From Lagopus muta (lineage: Eukaryota; Chordata; Aves; Galliformes; Phasianidae), in contig NC_064439.1 of NCBI RefSeq assembly GCF_023343835.1, positions 19,353,433 through 19,417,432 on the forward strand: DNA of 64,000 nt. The letters run 5' to 3'. The number at the start of each line of letters is the position of its first letter. Position 1 is the first letter of the stretch. The notes under the pieces were generated by a model, which did no database searches, had not been told where the DNA came from, and worked only from the letters and a program-made list of their open reading frames with translations. The position numbers and the translations under genes are program-made. Shown piece after piece: positions 54,401-64,000 of this stretch.

Positions 54401-56254
54401 AAAGTCCTCAGTTATTTCCTATTTCCTCTTGAGAATAACTGTGACTCCTTTTTCATCACAGGAGTGATGGGATTATAGGATTCACTATATCAATTCAGAA
54501 ATTTTTTCTTATGTGTTTTTATTTCAGGGCTTTCCTCTGTATTTAAAGAGCATTAATTATAGAATTTACTTTTGATTTACTGCATTTTTAATCTCTCTAA
54601 ATAATCTGTAATTTTTGGTGGTGGGTGTTTTTACCACTTCTCTTCATTAAATACAGTCACACAGACATACTAGAAAGGGAAAAGTCTTACAATCTAGATA
54701 TGTCCTTCAATATCTGTGATTGGAGAGCCTTCCCTACAAACTCAGCCAAAGCTGTAGAATAAGGCATCCATCCAACAAAGGAGTGTAAGAGAAGAAATGA
54801 AAGCTCAGGCAAAAACATCTGATACCAAATATGCGATGCCTTGATAAAACAGCTGAAGCAAGGAGCTACTTCCATTCTAAGTCGCTAACAATAGAATTTT
54901 TACTTTATTGTTTACTAGCTACCTAGAGAAGAGGCCAATTATAAGGATAATACAAGGCCAATTATAAGGATAATACAAATGTGTTCTCAAGCCAGTCAGA
55001 CAAAAAAACATATATTCTGATGCATAAACCTATTCCACATGTACAACTTACTCCATTTAAATAAGAATTTTAACATTTTTGTCAGTCATCTTAAACACAG
55101 GAAATCCTGACTACAGTTCTTACAGACAGTTCTGAGAGAGCATCTGTTTCTCCTTACAGATACTTGGTAGAAGCTCTTTTGCTCTAGCTTCTTCATACAC
55201 TTCTTTTCTTGAGTCCTTCTGTTTGCCAGGTGCCCTACAGAAGCTCGGAGCAAGATGTTTCCATAACTCAGTGGGGATGAGAAACATGCAGAATGATTGA
55301 CTGCCTGGAAGAAAACACTGCTACTGCATACAGCTGAAAAAAATCTCTGAAAAGAAATCTAATGGAGGATGTTAACAAATGGAATTACAATAGGGATAGA
55401 AGAATTTTGTTTCAAAAGCATAGAAGTGATTTTATTCCTCTAAACCGGAAAGTTAGTTAATGAATTATAAGATAACTTTATTGCAATATAATGTAGCTAT
55501 TTATCACACCTGTGTAGAATTTTTTTTTTTTTTAAAGAGGCATCAATATTGCATTCTGAAACCATAGTTACTGAAGTAAAACCCAACAGAAAGATCACCT
55601 CTTGTTGTATTGATTTGAACCTTGTGGAAAAATTGTAATATTTACAGAATTATCCACAAGTGCAAGGTTGTAGAAAATGACACAATTGTTCCCAAAGTTC
55701 TGATCAGGAATCTTTTCAGTTAGACCAGGAATCTTTCTACAGGAATCTTTTCAATTACATTTCATCTATGTATTTTCTTATTCGTACGGAGACAATATGT
55801 AACTCACAGAGACAAGTATGGTAGTAGGTTTTACATTAATGAAAAGATAATAAGCAGCATTTTCCTTCATAGTCTAAATAACACCGAAGCAGTACAACAA
55901 GAAAAGTTATAAAAAGATAGGAGTAATTATTTCCTTCATATGCAAAAACAAAAAGAGAAATGAGTTAAATAAACAATTTCATATAGTAAACATCATAGGT
56001 TTGCCCTGACTCTTCTCAGCCACACTCATTTATGTGAAAAACAGGTGTACTCTTCATACTAAACAACAAACTGAAACATTTGGGCGAACATATCTATATG
56101 TGTGTGCATGTTTACATAAATCCATTAGCTTTATATTTATGAAGGGATAAGACTGTTATTTGTGTGGAAAAACACGAAGCTGCCATGAGATTTGACTAAT
56201 AGTTGCATAGATTGGTTTTTGGTTTTTTTTGGAACTTATGGGTATTTTGTCAGA
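51471..56254. other. Intergenic / 3' flank of the MRC1-like gene
   Basis: No convincing gene. Contains the 23 bp tandem duplication at 54932-54977 and three near-copies of CAGGAATCTTTT at about 55708-55756. An acidic, Lys/Glu-rich minus frame at 52132-52458 and other frames are unassigned. If the MRC1-like gene has a separate tail exon it should be somewhere here, but I could not find it. Confidence 0.55.
54932..54977. repeat. Perfect 23 bp tandem duplication
   Basis: AGGCCAATTATAAGGATAAT plus ACA is present twice head to tail with no mismatch, so it is a recent event. Confidence 0.95.
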
Positions 56255-56332
56255 CTACTTGTTGGTGTATATATCATTTCCTTGGATATCCACTGCTGCT
56301 TCTGATCCACTCATTCTGGCTGAAATACTTAC

Positions 56333-56454
56333 TTGGTTTTGTCCCTTGTTCCTCAAATAGAAGTAAACTGCACTTACAGCTCCAACTATAAAAAGGGCTA
56401 ATAAAACAAACAGCCATATGATGCCAGTAGAAAGCACTGTCTCCATTTTCTGTC
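56333..56454 (-). CDS. MRC1: MRC1-like exon: transmembrane segment and start of tail
   Basis: Acceptor AATTTATAG, phase 1 in. Encodes QKMETVLSTG, then a hydrophobic span IIWLFVLLALFIVGAVSAVY and FYLRNKGQNQ. A perfect GTAAGT donor follows at 56332-56327, phase 0, where mammalian MRC1 splices to its last tail exon. Without splicing, the frame continues 25 codons to a TAG at 56257-56255, adding SARMSGSEAAVDIQGNDIY-like sequence. Both endings are possible; the mammalian FENTLYF endocytosis motif was not found in either. Confidence 0.85.
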
Positions 56455-59400
56455 CTATAAATTAGTGAAATAGAATCAGAACTTTCAATCTTAAGAGATT
56501 TCAGAATCCAATCATAAACAAAATTTCTTTAACAAAAAGTCAGAAAAATGGATACAGATGTATATTTTCTGTTCAACACATTGGGTTTCTCCATTCACAC
56601 AACTGAATAAATTACAATTAGACAAGTTTGACCAAAAAAGAGTTTAATTCAGAATTACCTTATTTCCTGCTTCTAGATATGAATTAAATTTACGGAACTT
56701 TTATTTTTAGGCACTCTCAAAATTAGTATTTGGAAACTATTTTATTATTTTCATGTTCTATTTGAATATCTTTCACTGAAAAGTAAGTCAACTTACCCCT
56801 ATTTTCAGGTGACATCTCTATCTTTTCCGCAGCTTTCAGAAGGAAAAGAAAACAATTATTCTGAATGCTCAAAAAAAGGGAAGATATTTAAACTTTCTAA
56901 GACCAGATGTTCCTGAGAATTTGCCTCAAACCCACCTGCCCTCTCAGAGAGCTAGAACTAAGCACATGCAACCACTAGAAGAAATATCAAGCATTCTACT
57001 AAGAGCATCTGATACTAGCCAACAAGAAATGAGATTATAGCTGAATTTCTTCTACTTCCACAAGGATTTTCAAATGTGTTTATTTCTGAGAAACTGCCCA
57101 CACGATCTGTATTCTTTTTTAGGCATTTTCAGAAGCAGAAACATTTCATAAATGGAGATCTTGTAAGTTAGAAGCATATAATGAGGATATTGAGCTGAAT
57201 GTGATCTGCCAGCTTAGCCTTTTTCTGCTGGAGACAGCTATTCCTTGTGGATGTAGACCCTACTGTAATTGCACTTCCTAAATTTATCAGGTAAGTGAAA
57301 GGTGAACAAAAGTATGAAGTCTGCAACACCAAGTGGTCTTGTTATTTACCACTTTCGTTTAGTGTCATTCAGCTATCAGACCTTTGAATTTTCTAGCAGG
57401 TGATCATTCTTGCATCAAGACACAATCAGCATTTTATTAAATGTGACTTCACACTGCTAAAGATTGACGACATAGATTCCCACGTCACTCAGTCCTCAAA
57501 TCATCAGTTCAAAGGACAGCAATGAAAGTAATCACCAAATCCAGCATCAGACAGAGTCTGCATTGCATTCATCAGAACAAGATTTTTTGAGAAAGTAGTC
57601 CATTGAAATGAAACAAGAATTGCTGCCTTTGAACTTAGATGGTGCGATATTTGATGGAAAGATCTAAGGAAAACTACCTTTTTATTAAAAAATGAGAAGT
57701 CTTTGTTCTTTTGGTTAAACATAGGTATCTGAAGTATTCTTGAGAGCTGCATGGAGCTGCTGATGGCAGTTTTACAGGACTTAGAGCTGCAGCCTTATGA
57801 TGAGGCAGTCAGAATCCACATGGAATATCCTGCTGTCCCTGAGGCCTCAATATTTTGGCAGCGGAGTGCTGCTATTGTTGTTTGCTGGTTTTACACTTGA
57901 GCTTGTAATATTTTATATTTTTACATGTTTTACAAGGTGTAATTTAAATACATTTTGAGACATTATTAGCCTCAATACGTTAGAACTGTTACTTACTTTT
58001 TGCTTTTTTACAGATATATCCTTTTCTGAAAGAACAGACGTTGGTGTTCCAGAACCCAGTCAATGCACATACTTCTCCACAGTCTTTATGCATTCTGTTT
58101 GTAGGCTCCCCAATTTGCCAGTTGACAAAATCCAATTCTGACTTGTCTGTCCATACCCATTGTTCTGATGTTTAAAATAAGTGTATATGTATAAAACAAT
58201 GACATAGAACAGGTTGTGACAGGGAAAACAGCAAATTTTAAACATGGATAATTGTTTCTGCTACAGTTCTAAGTGTATGTAAACACGTGATGTAAGCACG
58301 AAATAAACATATTTGATTTTTATGTAGTTTTCTAATATGGATTTTTGCTTTCTTCTTAACAATGTATAATAATTTTGTATTACATTTTAATACATCATTG
58401 AAAAATGAAGATGTTACCTCTGTCATCCCTCTTTAGACCTATCCAAAAGTTTGGAGATTTTCCATGAAGTATCTTAATGGTTTCTGCCAGAAAGTTTGCT
58501 TCAGTATAGTCTCCTACAGATACCAAGTCAGCAGCTGAAAAGTATTAATGCATACATCACATCTCCTTATTTTACAGCTTAAATAAAAAAAAAAGATGAT
58601 ATTAGAAAATATTACTGATTCAAGTAACATTCACAAGTCTTGTTATGGTTATTGTAATACTATACTGTATATTGAGCATGAGTTATCTGTGGCTGCAAGT
58701 CAGTAAGACAGAGATTTTTTGTTTAGCCTTCTTCAATTTAGAGAAGACAAGTTGCTCTCTTTCAACACTTTTGGATAGATCCAACCACGCTCCAGACTGC
58801 AGGTAGGCTGAAAGCGATATGTGGGATGTTTTCAGCACCACTCATCCTGTCACTACAGCTCCGTCACTTGCCAGTGGCTGGGCAGTGATTTTAGCAGTAT
58901 TTGAATTGTGAAGGTGTTCAGTTGGACTAGATGATCTTGGAGGTCTTTTCAAATCTTGATGATTGTACGATTTTGCATCCAGAAGTTGTTACAAAGCCCC
59001 TAGCAGCACTAATTCAGACATGTGTTATGCTCACCAGGAAATCACCTACCTGACCTTGCCATGGGTAGTATGTGCTGCAGAAGTGTAGGAACCTACAGTA
59101 TGCACAAATGTTCAATGCAATTTTTCCTTCTGGCTACTAGGCTACTTGCAATTAAAAAGAATACCACTCAGAAATACGATGTCAATGCATGATGTCTCCT
59201 ATTCTTTCTTACACTGAAATGTAAGCTGTTTCACAACAATGCCCAGTTAAAAGTGAAAAGAAATCTGAGACGTGGAATAAAACATTGACTCTAATCCACA
59301 TAGAGCTCTTTTCCCCACACTACAGCTGACAGCAGGGAGTACTTACAGAGCAGGGCACAGTGAGTATGTTTTACTGACTCACGAATCCAGATGACTCCTC

Positions 59401-59575
59401 AATCTCATTTATTGTGCAGACATTCAAATTAAACTATTAAACAGTGCCATGACACTAACAATAACATCAAAAACACAAACAAATGAAAAAACCTTCCCTA
59501 CAAGTGTCCTAGTTCATGTTGTGAACTAAAAGTGTTTTTCTATTTTCAATTACCGATTTCCATAAAACTAGTAGG

Positions 59576-59608
<33 letters not shown>

Positions 59609-62600
59609 AGATAAGGATGTTTCTCCTGGTAATTGAGATATCAATTATATTATGAAATGTCATGAATCTTGTTTTCTTCGAAAAGCAATCTGAAAGCATC
59701 ATTTGAAGTTTTGAAGTAATATAAGGCATTCATATAATTATCACCCATTATTCTATGAATTTCACTGCATCTTCATTCTTTCTAAAACACAACACTCACC
59801 TAGTTGGGCACACTCCCGACGAGCTTGAGACCAGCTTTTTTTCCTGACAGCCTCAAAGTAGTAGCAGTGACCATGGAAAGGTATCCAAGATTTGTGTCCT
59901 TTTGATTCAGGGCATTTTCCAGGAAGCTGAGGGGGCTCAGTAGGGGCTGTTACTAGTAAGAGATGGGTATTGGAAGTTGTTATTTTTTTTCCCCATTACA
60001 CAAGTAAGAAAATATTTTTAAAAAATCCTATATTAGGTTTGTCATCAGAGAACTGAAGCATGTTCTAATAAGAGCTTGAGTATGGCTTTGTTTGAGAGCT
60101 TACTTAACTTCTTTTATTTGTCAAGGTGATGAAGAAGATACAGTATAAGCAGCATGAATTATCTGTAATTAACATTTTTGTCGTGAATAAGTCAATAAAT
60201 ATCCAACTGGTTTTCTGGCATAAATGTCTGCCTGATTAGTTAAAACTGTTATTTTAAAAATAGTTTCTGACTTCCTCAGTTCTTGACAGGATCAAAACCT
60301 TCTACTAGAAACTGTAGTTGTGAATGAAAGGGTTATAACTTAACACAGCTTGCAGAGTTTTTATTAAACTGCATACTAAATAAATTCCATAGTGATCAAT
60401 ACATTAGGAAGATTTTGGATGAGAAGATAAATTCACATGGAAAGAAAATTAAATGCTCTGCCAAATCGCATTTTCTTCCTGTGAGTCTTCCACAGCCTAC
60501 TTCTCCCCTTGTTAAGGAACATTCAACTCTCAAATTAGATTTCCATAATATTGAAGTGGAAAGGGATATTATGTATAAATTCCAATGATTTTTTTTTTTT
60601 GTCAAATTACAGCATCAGGAGATGTGATTTGGCATGCAATTTTTTTGTTTTCTAATAGTTCAATATCTTCCATAATCTTGAAGAAAACAAGAATATTTAC
60701 CTGAACCATAAAATTAGAAGTTTCTTCAGTGAGTTATGTACTTTGTCCGTATGCTCACAGCTGAGAAGTTGATATATAATTACATCTTACTTAGAACAGA
60801 TGTTTGTCATTGCTATTCCTAGCTATTTCCAGTGATAGCAATTCTCTGACCCGTTTTTAATTTGTGTTTTCTGTATTTTATCCTGTGTTTGGTAAAGGCT
60901 TTGTATTTGTCAAAATCAAGTTTTTCTTCCTGTATTTCTGTTACTCCTTTTCCAACTCATATCATATATAAGAATAATTAAATTCAATTTCTTTAGGGTT
61001 GGTTTTCAATATTTAAATTTGATCACCTGTTTAGATAAATTATTCCCACCATTTTTTAATTAATTAATGCATTTCTCTTAGTACTTTGTTTTAGTCATTT
61101 GCAGAACCTCAATTATAATCCTTCTTTATTTGAACAGCAGTGTTTTCAATCTCTGATGCCCCAAACTGTGTACAGAACTTCATGAATGAAGCTTCTGAGT
61201 GGCTAAGAAATCAATGAGTACTCAAAGTCTTGATTTCTTAGGGTTCTGGTAATGACTATCATGAATTTATTTATTTCTGGAAAGAATTCCCAACAACACT
61301 TAATGTGTGGAATACTATAATGGGATGATAATAGCAGGGTGGCAAATTCCTTGGCTACAATAAATGGTAATGAGCCCAAACGCACCACCCAGAGATACAG
61401 AAATGAAGGAAAAAAGAGCTGCTTACCATTGGAAGGCCTCAGGTAGGGATTTCTGGCAAGAGATACCCTCACCTCTACTGCCAACCCTTAAATGAGGTCT
61501 GGGGAGGGGGTGGATCCTGGCTGCACCCCTTCCAATCACTCAGGTGCATTGCATACACCTGAGATCCTCTGGGCTGGCCCTGCCTTCCCACCAGGTGCTG
61601 AATCACTGTTTCGGGACATGACTCAGTATTTCCACCAGTGTGTTAGTTAGCTGCTTATGTATTCTGATACACAAGTGCATAAAACAAGGTGGTTTGTTAT
61701 ATTAGCACAGTTGGTAGATCCTCACACCCTCTAGCTAAAACATGTTAAATCGCTCACCATCTGACTTCTTACAGATGGAAAAGTGTTTCTCCTCGCATGA
61801 AGTTGTCTTCCAGGTTCCATCAGTATCTAAGTAGACACATGCTAATGTCTGTTTTGGTTCCCCGCTGGACCACTTGCTGTAAACTAATCTCCATCTGTCA
61901 ATCCAATGATACTTGCCCTCTGTCTGGAAGCAAAATGCATGCAGTAATTTCAAGGATACTGAGACTCATAAACCTACCACACAGGGTCCATAGAGGACTC
62001 TCATGTAACCAGTATGGATTCAAATGCTTACAATCACCACTTTTTTGTTCTTGCTAACTGCAACAAGATGTGCAGTGTCTGTTACACACATACATGATTG
62101 CAGGGTAATTTTCTTTCAGTCATCCAAAAAGTATCTAACATTAATTCAGAATATTTTTTGAGTATGGAGATATGGAATGAAAAAAAAAGGAAGGGAAACA
62201 TGAGTGAAGACAAAGTTGGTATCTCCACCCAAAATGTCTGCATGTTGTGGGTGAATGTGTTCTTAATAAGCAATGCTGATTGCTATCAATTTGGTTGTGG
62301 TATCGTGACGGTGCACTCTTCTACATGAATCACAATGTCAAAATGCACCTAACATCCAAATGTTCACCCTCCTACATCATATAGTTGGCACATACATCTC
62401 AAAGACAGAGATTAGTTTTTTTCCCTATAATATTCTAAATTTTTAATGAGAAAAATTACACCAGGAAGAATACTTTCATTGCCCAGTATGTGCAATTACC
62501 ATATTACACAGGCTACAGATTCCTTTATACAATTTTTGCCCTTCATTCTTTTCAGGATTGTATTTTTTTTACTGCTAACCACAAATAGTTATTGTCTAAG

Positions 62601-63305
62601 ATAATTATTTGTGAACATAAACACATACATTAAAAAAAAAATCATTCATAGATTTCTGATATACAACCAGAGATACCACGTCACAAATGTCTGAGGTAGA
62701 TAAAAACATGAGAGGAGGGCAGGGTGTACCCCTGCATATCATTTCTGGTATACCTATTAGATTAAAATAAGTTTATGATGGGGGAGATTTCACAGTTTAT
62801 CACTTAGACACTTTAATGACTCCATACACAACTTTGTTAGGTACTGGCTTGCAGGAGTATTTCCTTGTGCTAAAGCACCTTTGAGAGTTCATAGTTCATT
62901 AGAATCTCCTCTGAGTCCTTTTTGATGAACAACATAACAGACAGGTAATGCACTGACATAACATGCTGCTTTAAGAAATATGCTGTCAGAAATTGCTATA
63001 GATTTCAAGCTGAGAGCATTCAGTAAGACCTGTACATGCAAGCTTAACTGTCTGTAATGCATGTGCTCTTACCATGTAGCTGTTAAGACCAATCCACATA
63101 GGCTGCCCATATTCCTGTGCAATTAAGAACAGTAGTGACTGGCTATATGGATCTAAAATGCTAGCAAGTTCTGAGGAATTGCTCTTGCAGGATTGTTGTG
63201 CTTCTTCCCAATTCATTTTGGAATGGGTGACAGAGTAGCTAATGCCATCAGAATGGTCAAAAGCAAATTCCAACACTGTTACCGATGACTTATAGAGTTT
63301 AGGGT
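56333..63305 (-). CDS. MRC1: Macrophage mannose receptor (MRC1-like), 3' part of the gene
   Basis: Seven joined exons (63305-63073, 61923-61758, 59952-59800, 58534-58418, 58164-57997, 56832-56797, 56454-56333) give a continuous 332-codon frame with consistent phases. It contains C-type lectin-like domains 7 and 8 of the mannose receptor, a short linker and the transmembrane segment. Best anchors are ILDPYS, ACVYLDTDGTWKT, TEPPQLPGKCPES and WIPFHGHCYY, all shared with human MRC1. The family is an endocytic pattern-recognition receptor of macrophages and dendritic cells, with sugar binding mainly in CTLD4-5, which lie outside the window. The last two CTLDs here lack the EPN and WND motifs of mannose-binding domains. 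The gene is cut by the window end. Birds can have several MRC1-like paralogues, so orthology to mammalian MRC1 itself is uncertain. Confidence 0.92.
56797..56832 (-). CDS. MRC1: MRC1-like 36-nt stalk exon (predicted)
   Basis: Between the CTLD8 exon and the transmembrane exon, CTTCTGAAAG precedes 36 nt that stay open in phase 1 (TAEKIEMSPENR) and are followed by GTAAGT. Length divisible by three and phase 1 at both ends mean it can be included or skipped without frame change. Position and hydrophilic content fit the stalk that human MRC1 has between CTLD8 and the membrane. Confidence 0.65.
56833..57996 (-). other. MRC1-like intron after CTLD8
   Basis: 1.16 kb, no recognised repeat. A minus frame at 57504-57752 is not family-like. 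Confidence 0.7.
57997..58164 (-). CDS. MRC1: MRC1-like exon: end of CTLD8
   Basis: 168 nt, phase 1 at both ends. Acceptor AAACATCAG, donor GTAAGT. Encodes QWVWTDKSELDFVNWQIGEP, then KDCGEVCALTGFWNTNVC and KGYICKKAK. The motif is EPT with WNT in place of EPN and WND; human CTLD8 is also non-canonical. Confidence 0.94.
58418..58534 (-). CDS. MRC1: MRC1-like exon: middle of CTLD8
   Basis: 117 nt, phase 1 at both ends. Acceptor CTTTTCAG, donor GTAACA. Encodes ADLVSVGDYTEANFL, ETIKILHGKS and NFWIGLKRDDR. The FWIGL core strand is the usual CTLD hallmark. Confidence 0.94.
58915..58975 (+). mobile_element. CR1 LINE 3' end fragment
   Basis: GGTGTTCAGTTGGACTAGAT, GATCTTGGAGGTCTTTTCAA then GATTGTACGA is the forward CR1 3' end with a diverged terminus. 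Confidence 0.75.
59578..59607. repeat. Poly-T run (30 nt)
   Basis: Uninterrupted T run in an intron of the MRC1-like gene; no retroposon body recognised beside it. Confidence 0.95.
59800..59952 (-). CDS. MRC1: MRC1-like exon: linker and start of CTLD8
   Basis: 153 nt, phase 1 at both ends. Acceptor CTTACTAG, donor GTGAGT. Encodes TAPTEPPQLPGKCPES and SWIPFHGHCYYFEAVRK, ending ECAQL. Human has ATEPPQLPGRCPES and WIPFHGHCYYIES here, a very strong family match. Confidence 0.95.
59953..61757 (-). other. MRC1-like intron between CTLD7 and CTLD8
   Basis: 1.8 kb. Its upstream part holds LTR-like copy C (61300-61645). The remainder is AT-rich without features. Confidence 0.8.
61300..61645 (-). repeat. 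LTR-like dispersed repeat, copy C
   Basis: The best-preserved of three copies: GGCAAGAGATACCCTCACCT, CTGCCAACCCTTAAATGAGG, GGTGGATCCTGGCTGCACCC, GCATTGCATACACCTGAGAT and CATGACTCAGTATTTCCACC. On the minus strand it starts TGGTGGAAATACTGAG and carries a TATA-like TTTAAGGGTT and an AGGTGAGGGTATC donor-like site. Probably a solo LTR of an avian endogenous retrovirus, in the same sense as the gene; no internal viral genes are seen. Confidence 0.7.
61758..61923 (-). CDS. MRC1: MRC1-like exon: second half of CTLD7
   Basis: 166 nt, phase 0 in and phase 1 out. Acceptor CTTCCAG, donor GTGAGC. Encodes TEGKYHWIDRWRLVYSKW, GEPKQTLACVYLDTDGTWKT and FSICKKSD. The long-loop motif is EPK rather than EPN, and WND is absent, so calcium-dependent mannose binding by this domain is unlikely. 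Confidence 0.94.
61924..63072 (-). other. MRC1-like intron within CTLD7
   Basis: 1.15 kb, AT-rich, with no recognised repeat or gene. Confidence 0.8.
63073..63305 (-). CDS. MRC1: MRC1-like exon: first half of CTLD7
   Basis: 233 nt, phase 1 in and phase 0 out. Acceptor TTTTATTCCTGCAG, donor GTAAGA. Encodes DPKLYKSS, SYSVTHSKMNWEEAQQSC, ELASILDPYSQS and PMWIGLNSYM. Human CTLD7 has SDPSLTN at the same exon start, with the same split Asp codon. The frame stays open for 28 codons upstream through the acceptor, giving a signal-peptide-like reading (see findings). Confidence 0.93.
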
Positions 63306-63462
63306 CTGCAGGAATAAAAATAACAATGCCAAACAGAAGAACACAAATCTGGAGGACACACATTTGGCTTAAGCAACTGAATGACATCACTATTATTTAC
63401 AGACGTACTAGAAAATTGCTAGGTTTTTTTTTTTTTTTTAATTCTTTTTTAATTGCTAATAA

Positions 63463-63885
63463 GACAGGCTGAGGGAGCTGGGCTTGTTCAGCCTGGAGAA
63501 AAGAAGGCTGCCGGGTGACGTCATTGCAGCCTTTCAGTTACCTAAAGGGAGCCTAAAAACAGGAAGGGAATCAACTCTTTGAAAGGGTTGATAACTGCAG
63601 GACAAGGGGAAATGGTTTTAAGTTGAGGGAGGGGAGATTTAGGCTGGATGTCAGGGGGAGGTTCTTTACAGAGAGAGTGGTGAGGTGCTGGAACAGGCTG
63701 CCCAGAGAGGTTGTGGATGCCCCATCCCTTGAGGTGTTCAAGATCAGATTGTATGGGGCTCTGGGCAGCCTGGTCTAATATTAAACGTGGAGGTTGATGG
63801 CCCTGCATGTAGCAAGGAGGTTGGAGATTCATGATCCTTGAGGTCCTTTCCAACCCTGGCCATTCTGTAATTCTGTGATAATTTG
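63463..63885 (+). mobile_element. CR1 LINE copy
   Basis: About 420 bp: GGCTGAGGGAGCTGGGCTTG, TTCAGCCTGGAGAAAAGAAG, GGATGCCCCATCCCTTGAGG, GGCTCTGGGCAGCCTGGTCT, GATCCTTGAGGTCCTTTCCA and the terminus CATTCTGTAATTCTGTGATA. It lies just upstream of the CTLD7 exon, antisense to the gene. The 121-codon minus frame here is the complement of this repeat and not a gene. Confidence 0.95.
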
Positions 63886-64000
63886 AATGGAATATGTTCT
63901 CATTCATTTTTTAATAAGTAACAGATAACTTCAAAATAACAGTGCAATTTTCAGATTAAATAAATACACTTGCAGCCACTAGGGACTTCAAATCAGTAAA

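Larger units (their letters stand above)
58535..59799 (-). other. MRC1-like intron within CTLD8 (first)
   Basis: 1.27 kb with a short CR1 3' end (58915-58975) and a 30 nt T run at 59578-59607. Confidence 0.8.

Noticed and set aside
55190..55260. Minus reading with VYEEARAKELL, considered as an exon
   Set aside because: Short, no matching phase or family similarity, and no convincing splice sites on both sides.
63542..63907. 121-codon minus-strand frame at the window end
   Set aside because: It is the antisense of a CR1 3' end, which commonly has an open reverse frame.

Overview
The window looks like a piece of an avian, probably galliform, nuclear chromosome. The genes are split by GT-AG introns, the interspersed repeats are almost all CR1 LINE 3' ends (with the typical ATTCTGTGATTCTGTGA-like terminus), and a second dispersed, LTR-like family is present. 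I see no operons, bacterial signals, tRNA, rRNA or CRISPR. This is an ordinary vertebrate locus: two recognisable protein genes, both on the minus strand, in the same order and orientation as human 10p12 (MRC1 then SLC39A12).

SLC39A12 (zinc transporter ZIP12) is complete from start codon to stop codon: 12 coding exons from 31582 down to 1482. Splice phases agree at every junction and the predicted protein is 702 residues (human is about 691). It has a signal peptide, a long cysteine-containing extracellular domain, eight membrane segments and both intramembrane metal motifs (HNFADG and HEIPHE). A 37-codon exon that preserves frame, with a tandem CAGCAG acceptor, suggests isoforms. A possible non-coding first exon ends at 32800. 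Poly(A) signal candidates lie at 1143-1168.

A macrophage mannose receptor (MRC1-like) gene occupies 63305 to about 56260. Only its 3' part is inside the window: C-type lectin-like domains (CTLD) 7 and 8, a small linker exon and the transmembrane exon. The rest lies beyond 64000. The end of the cytoplasmic tail is unresolved: either translation runs on to a stop at 56255-56257, or a strong donor at 56327-56332 leads to a tail exon I could not find. Birds can carry several MRC1-like paralogues, so which one this is cannot be settled here.

The 23 kb between the genes (about 33-56 kb) has no convincing coding gene. It holds CR1 fragments, including one CR1 inserted inside another, two of three copies of the LTR-like family, simple repeats, and an isolated GC- and CpG-rich island at 50.75-51.19 kb directly beside a CR1 fragment. 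The region 1-1481 is SLC39A12 3' UTR and downstream flank. No novel biological system is evident. The most useful leads are the uncertain MRC1-like N- and C-terminal ends, the isolated CpG island and the isoform-prone SLC39A12 exons.
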